Shown in pieces: positions 9,601-19,900 of a stretch of DNA of 64,000 bases; position 1 is the stretch's first letter, and each line of letters starts with the position of its first letter. The stretch is from Ostreococcus mediterraneus. Taxonomy: Eukaryota; Chlorophyta; Mamiellophyceae; Mamiellales; Bathycoccaceae. A model generated the notes under the pieces. It worked only from the letters and a program-made list of their open reading frames with translations. It did no database searches and was not told the origin of the DNA. Location of the stretch: assembly GCA_012295225.1 (NCBI GenBank), contig WMKK01000014.1, positions 62,001 through 126,000 on the forward strand, read 5' to 3'. Both the position numbers and the translations under genes were made by a program.

Positions 9601-9846
9601 CAACCGAGGCGCGAACACACCCAACGCATGTGTGCGCGTTATCATCGCCCTCGCGCGCGTCGCACGTACCTTGTACTCGAGCAATACGGGTAAGATTGCG
9701 TTGCAAAAGACTGGAAGAAACGTCTCTGGGTCATCGTGTCGCGCGCTCGCGAGCATTTTCGCGCACTTTTTGTGCGTCGCGAGCGATATCTGCGCGTCGT
9801 TGAGCGCGCGAGGGATGGTTTTATCCAACGGCATCGTCGGCGCCAT
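6673..9846 (-). CDS. NCAPG: Condensin complex subunit 3 (CAP-G)
   Basis: This is the HEAT-repeat subunit of condensin I, needed for mitotic chromosome compaction. There are two exons: 9846-9670 (59 codons) and 9477-6673 (934 codons plus stop), in phase 0, for 993 residues. The 192-nt intron has GTACGT, an ACTGAC branch-like site and CAG. The splice restores LLEYK-RDLCTERVVRFIV, matching the VYKREPAVERVIEF region of animal CAP-G. HEAT blocks such as AIRFRACQIIAGVLNGLGPDA and MPPVRAQAARALSRLQD follow. The tail (about 900-993) is rich in Lys, Arg, Ser and Thr with several TRES words. An in-frame ATG 17 codons upstream (9897) is possible. Confidence 0.93.
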
Positions 9847-10042
9847 CGTGTGAGACGTCGCAGACGTGGAAGACTGTGAGGCTCGACGCACGCGCAAAGT
9901 GTCTTTTTAAGTTCCCCTCGGCGCGTATTCGTGGTGGTTTTAGTGTGTTTGATTGTACTTTTTTATGTCAACGCTAGTAGAGATGAAACAACAGAAATAA
10001 GAAAATATTTTGTGCCGCCAAACGGCGATAGAGCGCTCGCGT
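9847..10042. other. Intergenic region NCAPG / PGLP
   Basis: These 196 bp hold the 5' flank of NCAPG and the 3' flank of the phosphoglycolate phosphatase gene, both on the minus strand. AT-richer than its surroundings; no gene or RNA recognised. Confidence 0.5.
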
Positions 10043-11335
10043 TTACGATGCTGGGTCGTAAATGTCTCTGTCGTAGTCGTCGTCCAAAAAAGAAGCCATG
10101 TCCGGCAAGTCGTCATCGCTGACTGGAAATGAATCCAGCATAGACGGCTCGGGGACGACTGAAGCGCAGATTTCATCAGGGTCGAAATCCAAGCCGACGA
10201 GCTCGGCTAGGGAGCCGACGATGCGGTCGGGGAGGGCGGCAGCGGCGTCGGCGTTGGTCGCCGCCTCAGCCACGAGGGCTTCGACGTCATCCATAGTCGC
10301 TACGCCAGTCATGACCAGCGCAGTCATCGCAGCTTTGCCAGCCTTGCCGAACGCCACGTCGGTATCTAATCTATCACCAATAACGAGCGTGCGGGATAAA
10401 TCAATCCCAGTGTGCTCGCTTAACAAGTCCAACATGAACCCGCTTGGTTTGCCGGCGTAAATTTCTGGCGCCTTGCCGCTCGCCTTGGCCACGGCGTCCA
10501 CGAGCGCTCCGGCGCCCGGGTACAAACCAGGACCGAACAAATCTGCCGCATCTGGATTCGTCGCGATGAATCTCGCACCGCGTTGAATCATCAATGACGC
10601 ATACGCGAGCTTGGCAAACGTAAAAGAAGAATCGCTCCCAACCACCACGGCGCCGACGTCGTCCCCTTCATCCAACCAATCTCTCATCTCTTCCCAATCC
10701 TGTGGCGAGCATCGCACGCTGTCATACACCCCAGCCTCAACATCAATGTTTGCCTCTGCTAACTCATCCAAAATCCCTCGTTCACCAATCACGTACACGC
10801 TCGGTTTCTTCGCGTCGTCCAACCGTTCGCCATTCGCCCCAAACTCCGCGCCCTCCTCGCTCACCTCATCAAACCCCTTACTTCGCAAATAACACGCCGT
10901 CGCATACGCACTGGTATATATCTCATACTTTGACACATTCATACCCAACGCTGCAAACTTCGCCGCGTACTCGGCGCGGCTCTTCGTCGCGTTATTCGTC
11001 GCGAAGAACACGCGCGCGCCCGCCGACCGCAGCGTCTCCACCGCCAACTTTGCCCCAGGTATGAGCGTGTTCCCGTGCCATATCACCCCGTCGCAATCGA
11101 GCACCACGGCGTCGATGTTCGCGGTGATGTCTGCGAGCAAGCCGTCGGCGTGCGTGACGAGCAGCGACGCGATGGTTGGCGCGTTCTCTGCGCGCGTGAA
11201 AACCTGGCGGCGGCGGCTCGCAACGGGCGCACGGTGCGCGCGCGGTGTGCGCGCGATGGCGCGGGCGAGCGCGCGGCTGGGCGCAGGCGACGCGCGCGTG
11301 TGCGTGTGTGTGCGCGGTGCAACGTGGCGGGACAT
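10043..11335 (-). CDS. PGLP1: 2-phosphoglycolate phosphatase, plastid (HAD superfamily)
   Basis: This enzyme dephosphorylates 2-phosphoglycolate made by Rubisco oxygenation, the first step of photorespiration. The 430-residue protein begins with an Arg/Ala/Thr-rich transit peptide of about 50 residues. HAD motif I is VVLDCDGVIWHG at 77-88 (nucleophile D80, D82), motif II is FFATNNATKSR at 110-120, the lysine motif is GKPSG at 295-299, and motif IV is GDRLDTD at 320-326. A capping domain between 130 and 290 is the C2 type of the p-nitrophenylphosphatase/PGLP branch. The C-terminal 50 residues are acidic. A cytosolic PGLP2 paralogue would lack the leader. Confidence 0.9.
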   Translation of the reverse strand: MSRHVAPRTHTHTRASPAPSRALARAIARTPRAHRAPVASRRRQVFTRAENAPTIASLLVTHADGLLADITANIDAVVLDCDGVIWHGNTLIPGAKLAVETLRSAGARVFFATNNATKSRAEYAAKFAALGMNVSKYEIYTSAYATACYLRSKGFDEVSEEGAEFGANGERLDDAKKPSVYVIGERGILDELAEANIDVEAGVYDSVRCSPQDWEEMRDWLDEGDDVGAVVVGSDSSFTFAKLAYASLMIQRGARFIATNPDAADLFGPGLYPGAGALVDAVAKASGKAPEIYAGKPSGFMLDLLSEHTGIDLSRTLVIGDRLDTDVAFGKAGKAAMTALVMTGVATMDDVEALVAEAATNADAAAALPDRIVGSLAELVGLDFDPDEICASVVPEPSMLDSFPVSDDDLPDMASFLDDDYDRDIYDPAS

Positions 11336-11429
11336 GTCGGTCCGGGCGCGCGTCGGCGAATGAGCGATGAGCTGGAGAAAGACAAGGGCTTACAGCGGCT
11401 ATGTCAGCTACGTCGAATGCGCGCGACGT

Positions 11430-12458
11430 TTAAGGGAATTTCGCGCGCGTAGACGTGATTTCGAGCGCATCGCCGATGGCAAGAATCGTGCGCGCGTCCT
11501 GTGTGGTGGTACAAATCAAGTTCCAGCCGAAAAACACGGCTTGACGCCAGAATCGATTGGCGGTGTCGAGCGCGGCGCCGCTTCGACGCTGGGACATGTG
11601 CTTGGCGAGGGCGTGGGAGACATCGAATTTGCCCGTGTTCGGGTCGATGTTCGGGATGGAACATCGAGAACAGGGTTTGCAGAGTTCGATGTCGGTTTTG
11701 TGCGCGATTCGTGCGGTGGCCCAGAGGTCTTCGGCGAATGCGGGGGCGTCGGAGACGACGACATTGCCACGGAATCGACGGCCGTCGATATTCGGCGCGC
11801 CGGTGGGATCTAATGCTCGCGCACCCGCATTCACGGCGTCGATCGAGGCTTGATTGACGAGAAGCATTGGGAATCCGTCGGATAATGTCGTCGTCGTGCG
11901 ACGAGAGCCGTAGTCTTCGCTCGTTAATCGAGTCACGGCGTCGTCTACATCCACGCCGTCATCCGCGTCTTGCGCGCCGCCTGGAAAGCCCCCTCGACCA
12001 GCCCATCGCACGCATGAATACTGTTTGCCATCATCTAAAAAGGCGCTAAACCACGCACGCGCGTCAGCGCCGACGTCGAGGCACGTACCGTGCCATTCCC
12101 AGCACTCAATATCCACCGGCGTCGACGTCGCTCGCCCGCCCGCGTCCCGAGCGCCGCCCTCGGCGCCGTGCTCACGCACGTCGCACGCAATGACTAAATC
12201 ATCCCTGCCCTCAGCACTGACGATGACATCAAATTCTTGCACCGACGGGTCCACGAACGCGGTTTCGGGGCTCACGCGCACCGCAAGCGTCGCGAGCTTG
12301 GGGTGCGAGCGTTGACTGATGAACACCTTGGTCTCCGCGTCCACGAGCGCGAGCGTGCGGTCGAGCGCCAGCCCGGTGGACGTGAGCGCTATGCGTTCGC
12401 ACTCAATCCCAGGGAGTGATTTGATGGGGTATGAAATCAACTTTGAGATGGTGGGCAT
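11430..12458 (-). CDS. MOSC-domain protein, mARC-like molybdenum cofactor enzyme
   Basis: The 342-residue protein has an N-terminal beta-barrel MOSC domain (ISKLISYPIKSLPGI, ALDRTLALVD, FISQRSHPKLA) and a C-terminal MOSC domain (FPMLLVNQASIDAVN, RFRGNVVV, CSRCSIPNIDPNTG). Cysteines 260, 263 and 266 sit in the conserved Cys segment. In mARC enzymes one such cysteine ligates molybdenum; which residue does so here is not shown. Family members reduce N-hydroxylated compounds and, in Chlamydomonas, nitrite to NO with nitrate reductase. No clear targeting peptide or N-terminal anchor is seen, unlike animal mARC. The start codon lies only 28 bp below the stop of the upstream gene on the same strand. 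Confidence 0.85.
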   Translation of the reverse strand: MPTISKLISYPIKSLPGIECERIALTSTGLALDRTLALVDAETKVFISQRSHPKLATLAVRVSPETAFVDPSVQEFDVIVSAEGRDDLVIACDVREHGAEGGARDAGGRATSTPVDIECWEWHGTCLDVGADARAWFSAFLDDGKQYSCVRWAGRGGFPGGAQDADDGVDVDDAVTRLTSEDYGSRRTTTTLSDGFPMLLVNQASIDAVNAGARALDPTGAPNIDGRRFRGNVVVSDAPAFAEDLWATARIAHKTDIELCKPCSRCSIPNIDPNTGKFDVSHALAKHMSQRRSGAALDTANRFWRQAVFFGWNLICTTTQDARTILAIGDALEITSTRAKFP

Positions 12459-12486
12459 CGCGTGGCACAGTGAGGGTGTCGTGAGT

Positions 12487-13719
12487 TTATTTCGTCTTTT
12501 CGAGGCGTCGGGACTGTTGGTTCCGAATCCTCACGCTTCGTCTCGCAGGCGTCGCCAGAGGCTCCTTCGCTACGCCACGTCGTTTGGAACGCGCAATTGC
12601 TGCGTTGGCCATCGTGCGCGCCGTCGTTCGTACCATGGTGCGGGCGCATGCGGCGAAAATTAAGCCGCATCGAAGCCGAGTGGATGATTTCAAGCCGACG
12701 CGCGCGAGAAACCAATCCATGACGAGCGCCGACGTCACGAACATGCGAAATCGTCTCACGGCGATGGCCATCGCGACGAGTACGACCCGTGCGATTGCGG
12801 TTTCGATCGCTGTGAACGCGTCGTACAACGTGTAGACGAATGTCGAGCACGTGTGCGCCGCGTCGGCGGCGAATCGAGCCGCAGCCACCGCGCTCGCCGT
12901 CGCACGCTCCACGCGTGTCAGCGCGCGAAATACCGCAGTCGCAAACGAGTCAAAATCGTGTGCAAAGTTGACGGTAATCTCTCGTGCATCGCTCGTCGTG
13001 CGCTCGAGCGCACGCACGTCCCCGTCGAGCGCTCGCACGGATTTGGCGCTCGCGTCCACGCGCGCATCCAGCATCCACAACGCCCCGGTAATCGCCTCCG
13101 CCCGCGCCTCCGCGTCGTCGTGCATGCGAGAAATCTTATCCGTCAATCCTTCGAGCGCGCGTGCGGCGCTTTCGGCGCGCCAGAGCGCAACATGATGCTT
13201 ACATTCGCGGTCAACTGACGAGAGCTCGTCTAAATACAACGCAAATTCCACCGATCGCTCGAGCACAAACGCCATCGCGCTGTCCTCTTGCTCGTCGTCC
13301 TCCTTCGCGCGCCCACCGAGTGTGCGTAATACACACCGCTCGCACGCGCCATCGCCATCGATCTCCACACACGCCGTCGAACGCGCTCGAGCGCCGGCGA
13401 GCTCGACGCGACACCGCGCCGAAGCCGACGCCACGCGACACCGCGCATCCGCGCTCCTTGCCACCACCGCGCACGCATCCATCGCGCTAGTGATGGATGA
13501 CGATTCAATCAGCGTTCCGTGCGCGCGCACGCGGCATCCTTCCGCGTCGCGCGCGCTCGACAGCGCCACCGCACCGCCGTGGTGCAGATGATGGGCGTGC
13601 ACGTTGAAATCACCCTCGCGGGCAAAGTCGACCACCGTATCGGCGCGAACGCCGCCGCGCACGCGCGAAACTACGAGTATAAATAATGTTCGCGCGCATG
13701 CGCGCGCGAGAAGCGGCAT
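12487..13719 (-). CDS. Candidate KAR5/GEX1/Brambleberry-type nuclear fusion protein
   Basis: The 410-residue protein has a signal peptide (about 1-26), a Cys-rich region (C62, C83, C94, C103, C117, C126, C129), then the block EFALYLDELSSVDRECKHHV (158-177) with a following Trp. Next come a helical or coiled-coil stretch (about 185-285), two hydrophobic segments (about 292-322 and 326-362) and a basic tail. This order matches the KAR5/GEX1 family of nuclear-envelope proteins that act in karyogamy, including the Tyr-Leu...Cys...Trp pattern after the Cys region. The identification rests on architecture and spacing, since overall similarity is low. Otherwise it is an unknown ER or nuclear-envelope protein. 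Its stop lies 28 bp before the MOSC start. Confidence 0.5.
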   Translation of the reverse strand: MPLLARACARTLFILVVSRVRGGVRADTVVDFAREGDFNVHAHHLHHGGAVALSSARDAEGCRVRAHGTLIESSSITSAMDACAVVARSADARCRVASASARCRVELAGARARSTACVEIDGDGACERCVLRTLGGRAKEDDEQEDSAMAFVLERSVEFALYLDELSSVDRECKHHVALWRAESAARALEGLTDKISRMHDDAEARAEAITGALWMLDARVDASAKSVRALDGDVRALERTTSDAREITVNFAHDFDSFATAVFRALTRVERATASAVAAARFAADAAHTCSTFVYTLYDAFTAIETAIARVVLVAMAIAVRRFRMFVTSALVMDWFLARVGLKSSTRLRCGLIFAACARTMVRTTARTMANAAIARSKRRGVAKEPLATPARRSVRIRNQQSRRLEKTK

Positions 13720-13967
13720 TGGACGCGCGCGAGGCGGTGAATGCGGCGTCGTTCGAACGACTTTTCGTATCCCTTTCCTTTTCGAGTCCCACCTCTCCTA
13801 GTCATAATTGGTCAATGTCCGACCGACCGAATTTCCGTTGAAGGGGAACCGCGAGCCGCGGCCGTGTGCACACCGCGCCGCGACGCCGCGACGCCCGCGA
13901 CGCCCGCACGCGCGCGCACGCGACCCGCACGCCCACGTTCCACGCCGCCACGCATGTCGTGACCGCC
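13720..13967. promoter_or_regulatory. Divergent promoter region KAR5-like / giant surface protein
   Basis: These 248 bp separate divergent starts at 13719 and 13968. A TCGGACAT core occurs on the minus strand at 13815-13822 (gene-sense TCGGACATTGAC), 96 nt from the KAR5-like start and 146 nt from the other start. The second half of the direct repeat is poorly conserved here. Confidence 0.4.
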
Positions 13968-16900
13968 ATGAGCGCGTGTGAAGCGATGCAACGCGGCGTA
14001 CCCCGCGTCCGCGCGGACTGGAGCAAACATCATCGCTGCGCGAGCTCCAACGGCGCTCGCGCGCGCACCGTCGCGCTTTTTGCGTGTGTGCTGTGCGCAG
14101 CCGTGGCGACGAGCGCACACGCAGCGGTGTATAACGCGTGCGCGCGCGGATGCCACGCGATGCTCGGGCAAGGGTCGTGCGAGAGCGATGGACGATGCGC
14201 GTGCGAGAGCGGCTACGCCGGCGTTGACTGCTCTATCGCGCGCGCGACGCTCACGCCGAGTGCGTACGGGTTAGATTCTGATAGTATATCCCCTGTTCGT
14301 GGTCCGTCGTCGGGAGGGACGACGGTGACGATTACTGGGGTTGGGTTTCCTTTCGACGCGAGCGGCGGTTCGCTGGGCGACGGGTTGTCGCACGGTGCGG
14401 CGTGTCGATTCGGCGAACGAGGAGCGTTTAATAAGGCGACGTGGACCCCGGCTACGGTGCTGAGCTCGACGTCGTTGACGTGTAGGACGCCGGCGTGGGA
14501 GGTGGTGTCGGATTATGCCTCGCTCGTGGCTGAGGTGCAGATTAGTTTTAGCGGCTTTCCCATCGATGGCGCCATCGACTTGGGCGGGATTTACGACTCG
14601 TCGACGTGGGACACTGGGTTGGTGTACTTTATGTATTACGATGCGCCAGCCGTGCGCACGGTATCGATTGAAGGCACGACTATGTCGTCCATCATGTTCA
14701 CGGGCGAGACGGCGGATGAAAACGTTGCCGTGGTCGCCGTCAGAGGCGGTCCGTTTCTCGCCGGCACCGGGTTGACGTGTCGATTTGCGGCTTCGAGTGA
14801 AACCGCGGCGACGTTCGTGAGTGCGACGAAAATAACGTGTCCAGTGTGCGATGCCGACTCGAATGGGTCGTGCGGGGATTATCACGCTCCGTTATCCTGG
14901 CTCGCGACATTGCCGACGCCAACCGCGGTGTCCGTAGAATTGAGCATGAATGGCGTCGATTTCCACTCCGCGGGGGAACGATTGCATATTCATGGCGTGC
15001 CGGATAGAATTTCCCTAACGCACGCGCGAACGAGCGCGGGCGATGCAGCATATGAGGCGAATGCAGATTCTGGCGCGAGCACGATGACGCTCGATGCGAT
15101 CACGGTGGATCTGGTGGACGTACACGGCGTCGCCATTGAGGATGATTACGGCGTGGGCGGGACACGCGGATTTACAATTACTACCACGTTAGATGTCGCT
15201 TTAAGCCCGGTAAATTCACCAGCAGTGACGTTGAGTACGTCACCGGCAGTGGTGACGACGACGAACGGACGGGCGACGTTTCAGCTCGTGTTTAGCGCGC
15301 CGCTCGTCGTCGGCGATTACCTTGTCCATGTCGTTGGTGAAGATTGCACGGGTAGCAGTTGCGTTTCATTGAGTGCCGGCGCAAGTTTTTCGTTCTCCGT
15401 TGTCCCAGGAGTGCCTGTTGGGTTGGTGAGCGTGCCAGATTCGTCCAATAGCGCACAAGTACCCGCAGATTTGTCGGTGCCGCTTGGCGGCGTCGTCGTA
15501 TACGTCGTCGACGCCGCAGGCAATCGTTTGAACTTATTCGACGAAGACGCGCATAGCATATCCGTCACCTCTGTCGATTCATCCAACGTTGCACGCGGTA
15601 CTGGCTCACAGCTCGGTGGCACGACCACGGTGACGTCCTCACAGGGCGTCGCTTGGTTCACTGATTTAGTGCTCACCAATCCGGGCCCAACCGGGGCGCG
15701 CGAGCCATCTGAAACGTCCGTCGTGAACGACCTGACCTACGCTGCGCCGTCGCGAGGCGTTTCGGGTGCGGACGACGTGTACAGATTACTGTTTAGCGCC
15801 ACGTTCGGTGGCTCGAGCGTGGAGACCATCGCGGTGTTTACCGCGGTGATTGGCCGAGCGAGATATTTAGAAATCGACAATCACACGGTGGCAACCATGG
15901 TGACGAGCTCAACGACGTCGACGATCGCGTCGTCCATCGCATTGAAGCTATACGACGCTGGTAACAATATCATCACATCGCAAGACGCGGGAATGCAAGT
16001 CGAAGTGGGTCCGTACCCGGCGAGTAATTCACCCACTGAACGCACGTTGACGCCGACGTCGACAGTCATCGAAACGGACACCGCTGGCACCGCGACGTGG
16101 ACATTTGCTGCAAATTCCATCACTCTTCATAACGAACCCGCGGGGTATTATCGTATTGGCTTCTTTGTCGTCGGCTCTGCGTACATCCAGCCCGCGATAC
16201 AGCTCATTCAGCTCACACCAGGCACGATTGGGCATCAATGGCGTTACGTGCTCGCCGACGGCGAAGACATTCGGTTCGCCGACGCCTCGACGCCGCTCGG
16301 AGATTTAAAAATCTACGTCGGTGATGTCAGTGGAAGCGCACTAGGCGACGCTGATAGATTCGACTCGGCTACGTCAGCGTACAAGGTATGGCGGACGTTT
16401 TCGTGCTCGAGTGCGACGTTGACGTTGGTCGGAACGTTGACTGGGGACACGCAAGGCGCCGGCGAAGCGACGCTTTCAGGAATCACGCTCACGAGCCCAA
16501 CCTTGGGAGCGCACACAATTTCGTGCGTATCCACAGGGAACACATGGAAGGATGAGCAATTAAACGTCATCGGCACGAGTACGACGGCGCTGCAGGCGTT
16601 AGATATCAACATTGAAGTCACCGCGGGCGCGCCGGTTGGATTTGCCATTACAAGCTCGCCGCGCTTGGCGTACACGCCCTCACTCGGTGTCGTCACCATG
16701 AGCACGTTCCGCGACTACTCTGCAGACTTGTATGTGCCGTTGGATGATTTTACTATGAAGCTGTACGATACGTATTCGAATGAGGTGACGTATGCATTGA
16801 GTAGCGGAGCGACGCGTGTCGTCCAGCTCTCGTACGCGTCTGGAGTCGCGAGCGACACATTGAATAAAGTCAGCGACTACCTCACGTTCAACAGCACCGT

Positions 16901-19900
16901 GTCCACTCGCGATGCATTCATTGTCGTTGATCCGTACGTGGGCACGGGGAATCTTACGCCCGCGTTGAGTGCGGAAAACAGGGCGACATTGAGCGGAATG
17001 GCGCTCAAGCGCGCCACCGTCGGTTCACATACGTTTACATTTTCTGTTCCTGCGGACCCGGCACTTGCGGCGGTAACGTCCACGATTACTGTTACTCTCG
17101 GTCGCGCGCACCATTTAGCGGTGCGCGCGCCGTGTGATGATTATTACACGCAAGGCGTGTCGTGTACGGCGTTTAGTACGCTGTCGAGGAGCGGCGCGGG
17201 ATGCACGTGTACGCAATACACGTCAGCAGCATTAGTGGCGCTGACACCGATTCACGTCGTCATCATGGATGGCGGCGATAACGTCGTCGGGGCGAGTTTC
17301 GAAGCGATATGTCAGCCCGGCGATGCGTCGTGCACGCCAGTGATTGAAGCCGTGTTTGACGTCGCTCGCACAAATCCGTGCGTATTGAGCGGCTCGTCGT
17401 GCGCCGCGACACTACCGACTCGACACACGAAAACCATCACAAGCGGCGCTGCAGAGTTTAGTGACATTGCTTTTCAGCTCCCAAAGGCAACGACGAGCGA
17501 GAACAGTGCGATACTCACGTTCAAGTCATTTGGCTTGGTTGACGTGGCGTTGACGTATGAAATTTTCCCTGGCTCTGCGACGGCGCTCGACGTCGTTGTT
17601 CCGTCCTCCTTTTCAGGCACCGAAGACGGCACTGGATTGTATTCTGCCGTGCACACGTTGGTCGGTAAAAGCACCGCGCCGTTCATTGTCAACGTCATTG
17701 ATGCCGCTGGCAACTCGCTCGGCGCGTACGACACCTCAACACGTACAGTGACGATTGCCGTCGTCGACGACACGGCGACGATCACTGGCACGTTGAGCAT
17801 TTCCACATCCTCCGGCACCGTATCTGCAAACAACTTTTATCTCGCGTCCCCGGTGCGCGGCAATCACGTATTGCGCTTCGCCAGCGCAGGATTGACGTCG
17901 TTCGACGTCACGGCGAAGATTATCGAAGGCAGGCCTCACGCCGTGAAACACATCACAACTGTAGAGACGATCACGTCCTACGCCTCCGCCGAGTCGGTGC
18001 AGCTTGGAAAGTTCACCGTACACATGACCGATGCCGGTGGCGAGCTCATGCTTGCCAATTCATTTTCAAAGCAAGTCACCGCCACGCTGCGGTCGAAATT
18101 TAATTCCACGCGAACGTCCACCGTTAAGACGTATGCGACGAGTGTCGTGACCTCCCCTATCGGTCGCGCCGTGCTCATCTTTGACGACATCATTGTCCAT
18201 GGCTTAGAAATCGGATCCTATGATTTGACGTTCTCTGCCGATGGTTTGACATCGGCATCAGTGGATGTTACCTTTACCGTCGGTTTGGCCAATCAGCTCA
18301 ACGTTCCGTCTCGACACGGATATCCGACGGTGAATGATGCGCAGTATTATCGACCAACGACGCTCGCTGCGGCGCGGACGATTTCCATCGCGCCGTTTGT
18401 CGTCGCCGTCGTCGACGGGGGCGTCAACGAGCTTCTCTCCGCCGACACCGTCGTCGGTCGGAACATCGACGTTTCCATCGTCTACGCGCAAGCCACAAAT
18501 CGGCGGGTGTTTAGCGCTGATCCCACGATTAGTGATTTCACCATTTCGAATGGCGTGGCGTTGATTAGCGCGATCAAATTATACAACCCAATCGCGGGAA
18601 TCTACAACGTCACCGTGTCATCAACTGTGCCGGTGGCGTTGAAGGCGTTTGAGTTTCAAATTACGATTACGTCTGGAGACGTGTCCTCGCTCGACGCATG
18701 TGGGTGCGTGGATTGCGTGCGAGCGGATATTTCTGTTGCCTACCCGCAAGGCTTGTGCTCAAACGTCAACGCATATAAGAGCGCAGATGTGGTGCAATTG
18801 CAAGATGTCTTGGTCGCCACGCGCGATGCCGGGGGATTACTCATGGGTTCGACGCTCAACGCGGATGAACGCCGCGCCGTCAGCGTCCAGCTGGTTTCAT
18901 ATACTCTCGTCACTGGCGAGTCGTATACGCCCACGACGGCGACGTCACCCATGCTCGCCGATGCATCGAATGAAGTATCGTGCTTGGACGCCACCGTCGG
19001 ATGCGAAGAGGTGATTTCGCCACCGTCGCCGCCGCCGACGGCGTCCCCACCTCCGCCGTCGACTGGGCAACCGCCGGCGCCGCCGGCAACCCCGCCACCA
19101 CCACCCGCCGAAACGCAGTACACGCGCGCCGCATCCGTCGGTGCGTTATACGTCATCAACGGTATCGTCGCCTGGTGCGCTGATGGCACGTCATTGCATC
19201 CATCGAAAAACTTTTGTACGCCCGCGAGCGCGAGCGCCGAAGCAGACAAGACGACGCACGAAATCGCCTACCTCACCGAACTCGCGGCGAATGGCGACGT
19301 GCTCCCCGACGTCGCCGGTACCCCAGGCACGGCGCTCGATTTCTACGGCGTTCGCACCGCGCCGGGTTTCGTCGGCGATGCAAAGTCGTTGCGATTCAAC
19401 CGTCCTAAAGCCGGGAGCTACGTCTTGCAATTTACGTCGACGTGCCTCGAGGAGAAGTGTCCGTACTCGCAAAACTTGGGATTAATTTCGGAATTTCTGG
19501 AAATCACCATCGAACCGGGCGTGCCGCACAGGTTAGAATTCGGCGGCACGCCACTGCCGCGACGATTCGATACCAACGTCACGCTGCCAGTGTTTGATGT
19601 GACGACGTATGACATCGCGGATAACGTGCTCGAGGCCATGGATGCCAACGTGACGTTAACCGTCGCTCCACCTCCGTTCGCCGTCGTCGGTGGTTCTGTG
19701 CCAATCGTGCGCGGCAAAGCCGTGTTCGATGGCGTGAAAATCATAGGCATGCGCGGAGTAGAGTATGATTTGACGTTTTCGATCGCTGATGCGTCGATTA
19801 CGCACGAAAAGATGCGAATCATTCCGTGCGAAGACGTCAAGCCGCACGCGAGCCCGATGCCCGACGGTTCGTGCGCGTGCATCGCCGGTTACACGGAAGA

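Noticed and set aside
13678-13685. TATAAATA word on the plus strand
   Set aside because: It lies inside the KAR5-like coding region and 280 nt from the giant gene start, so it is probably coincidental codons.
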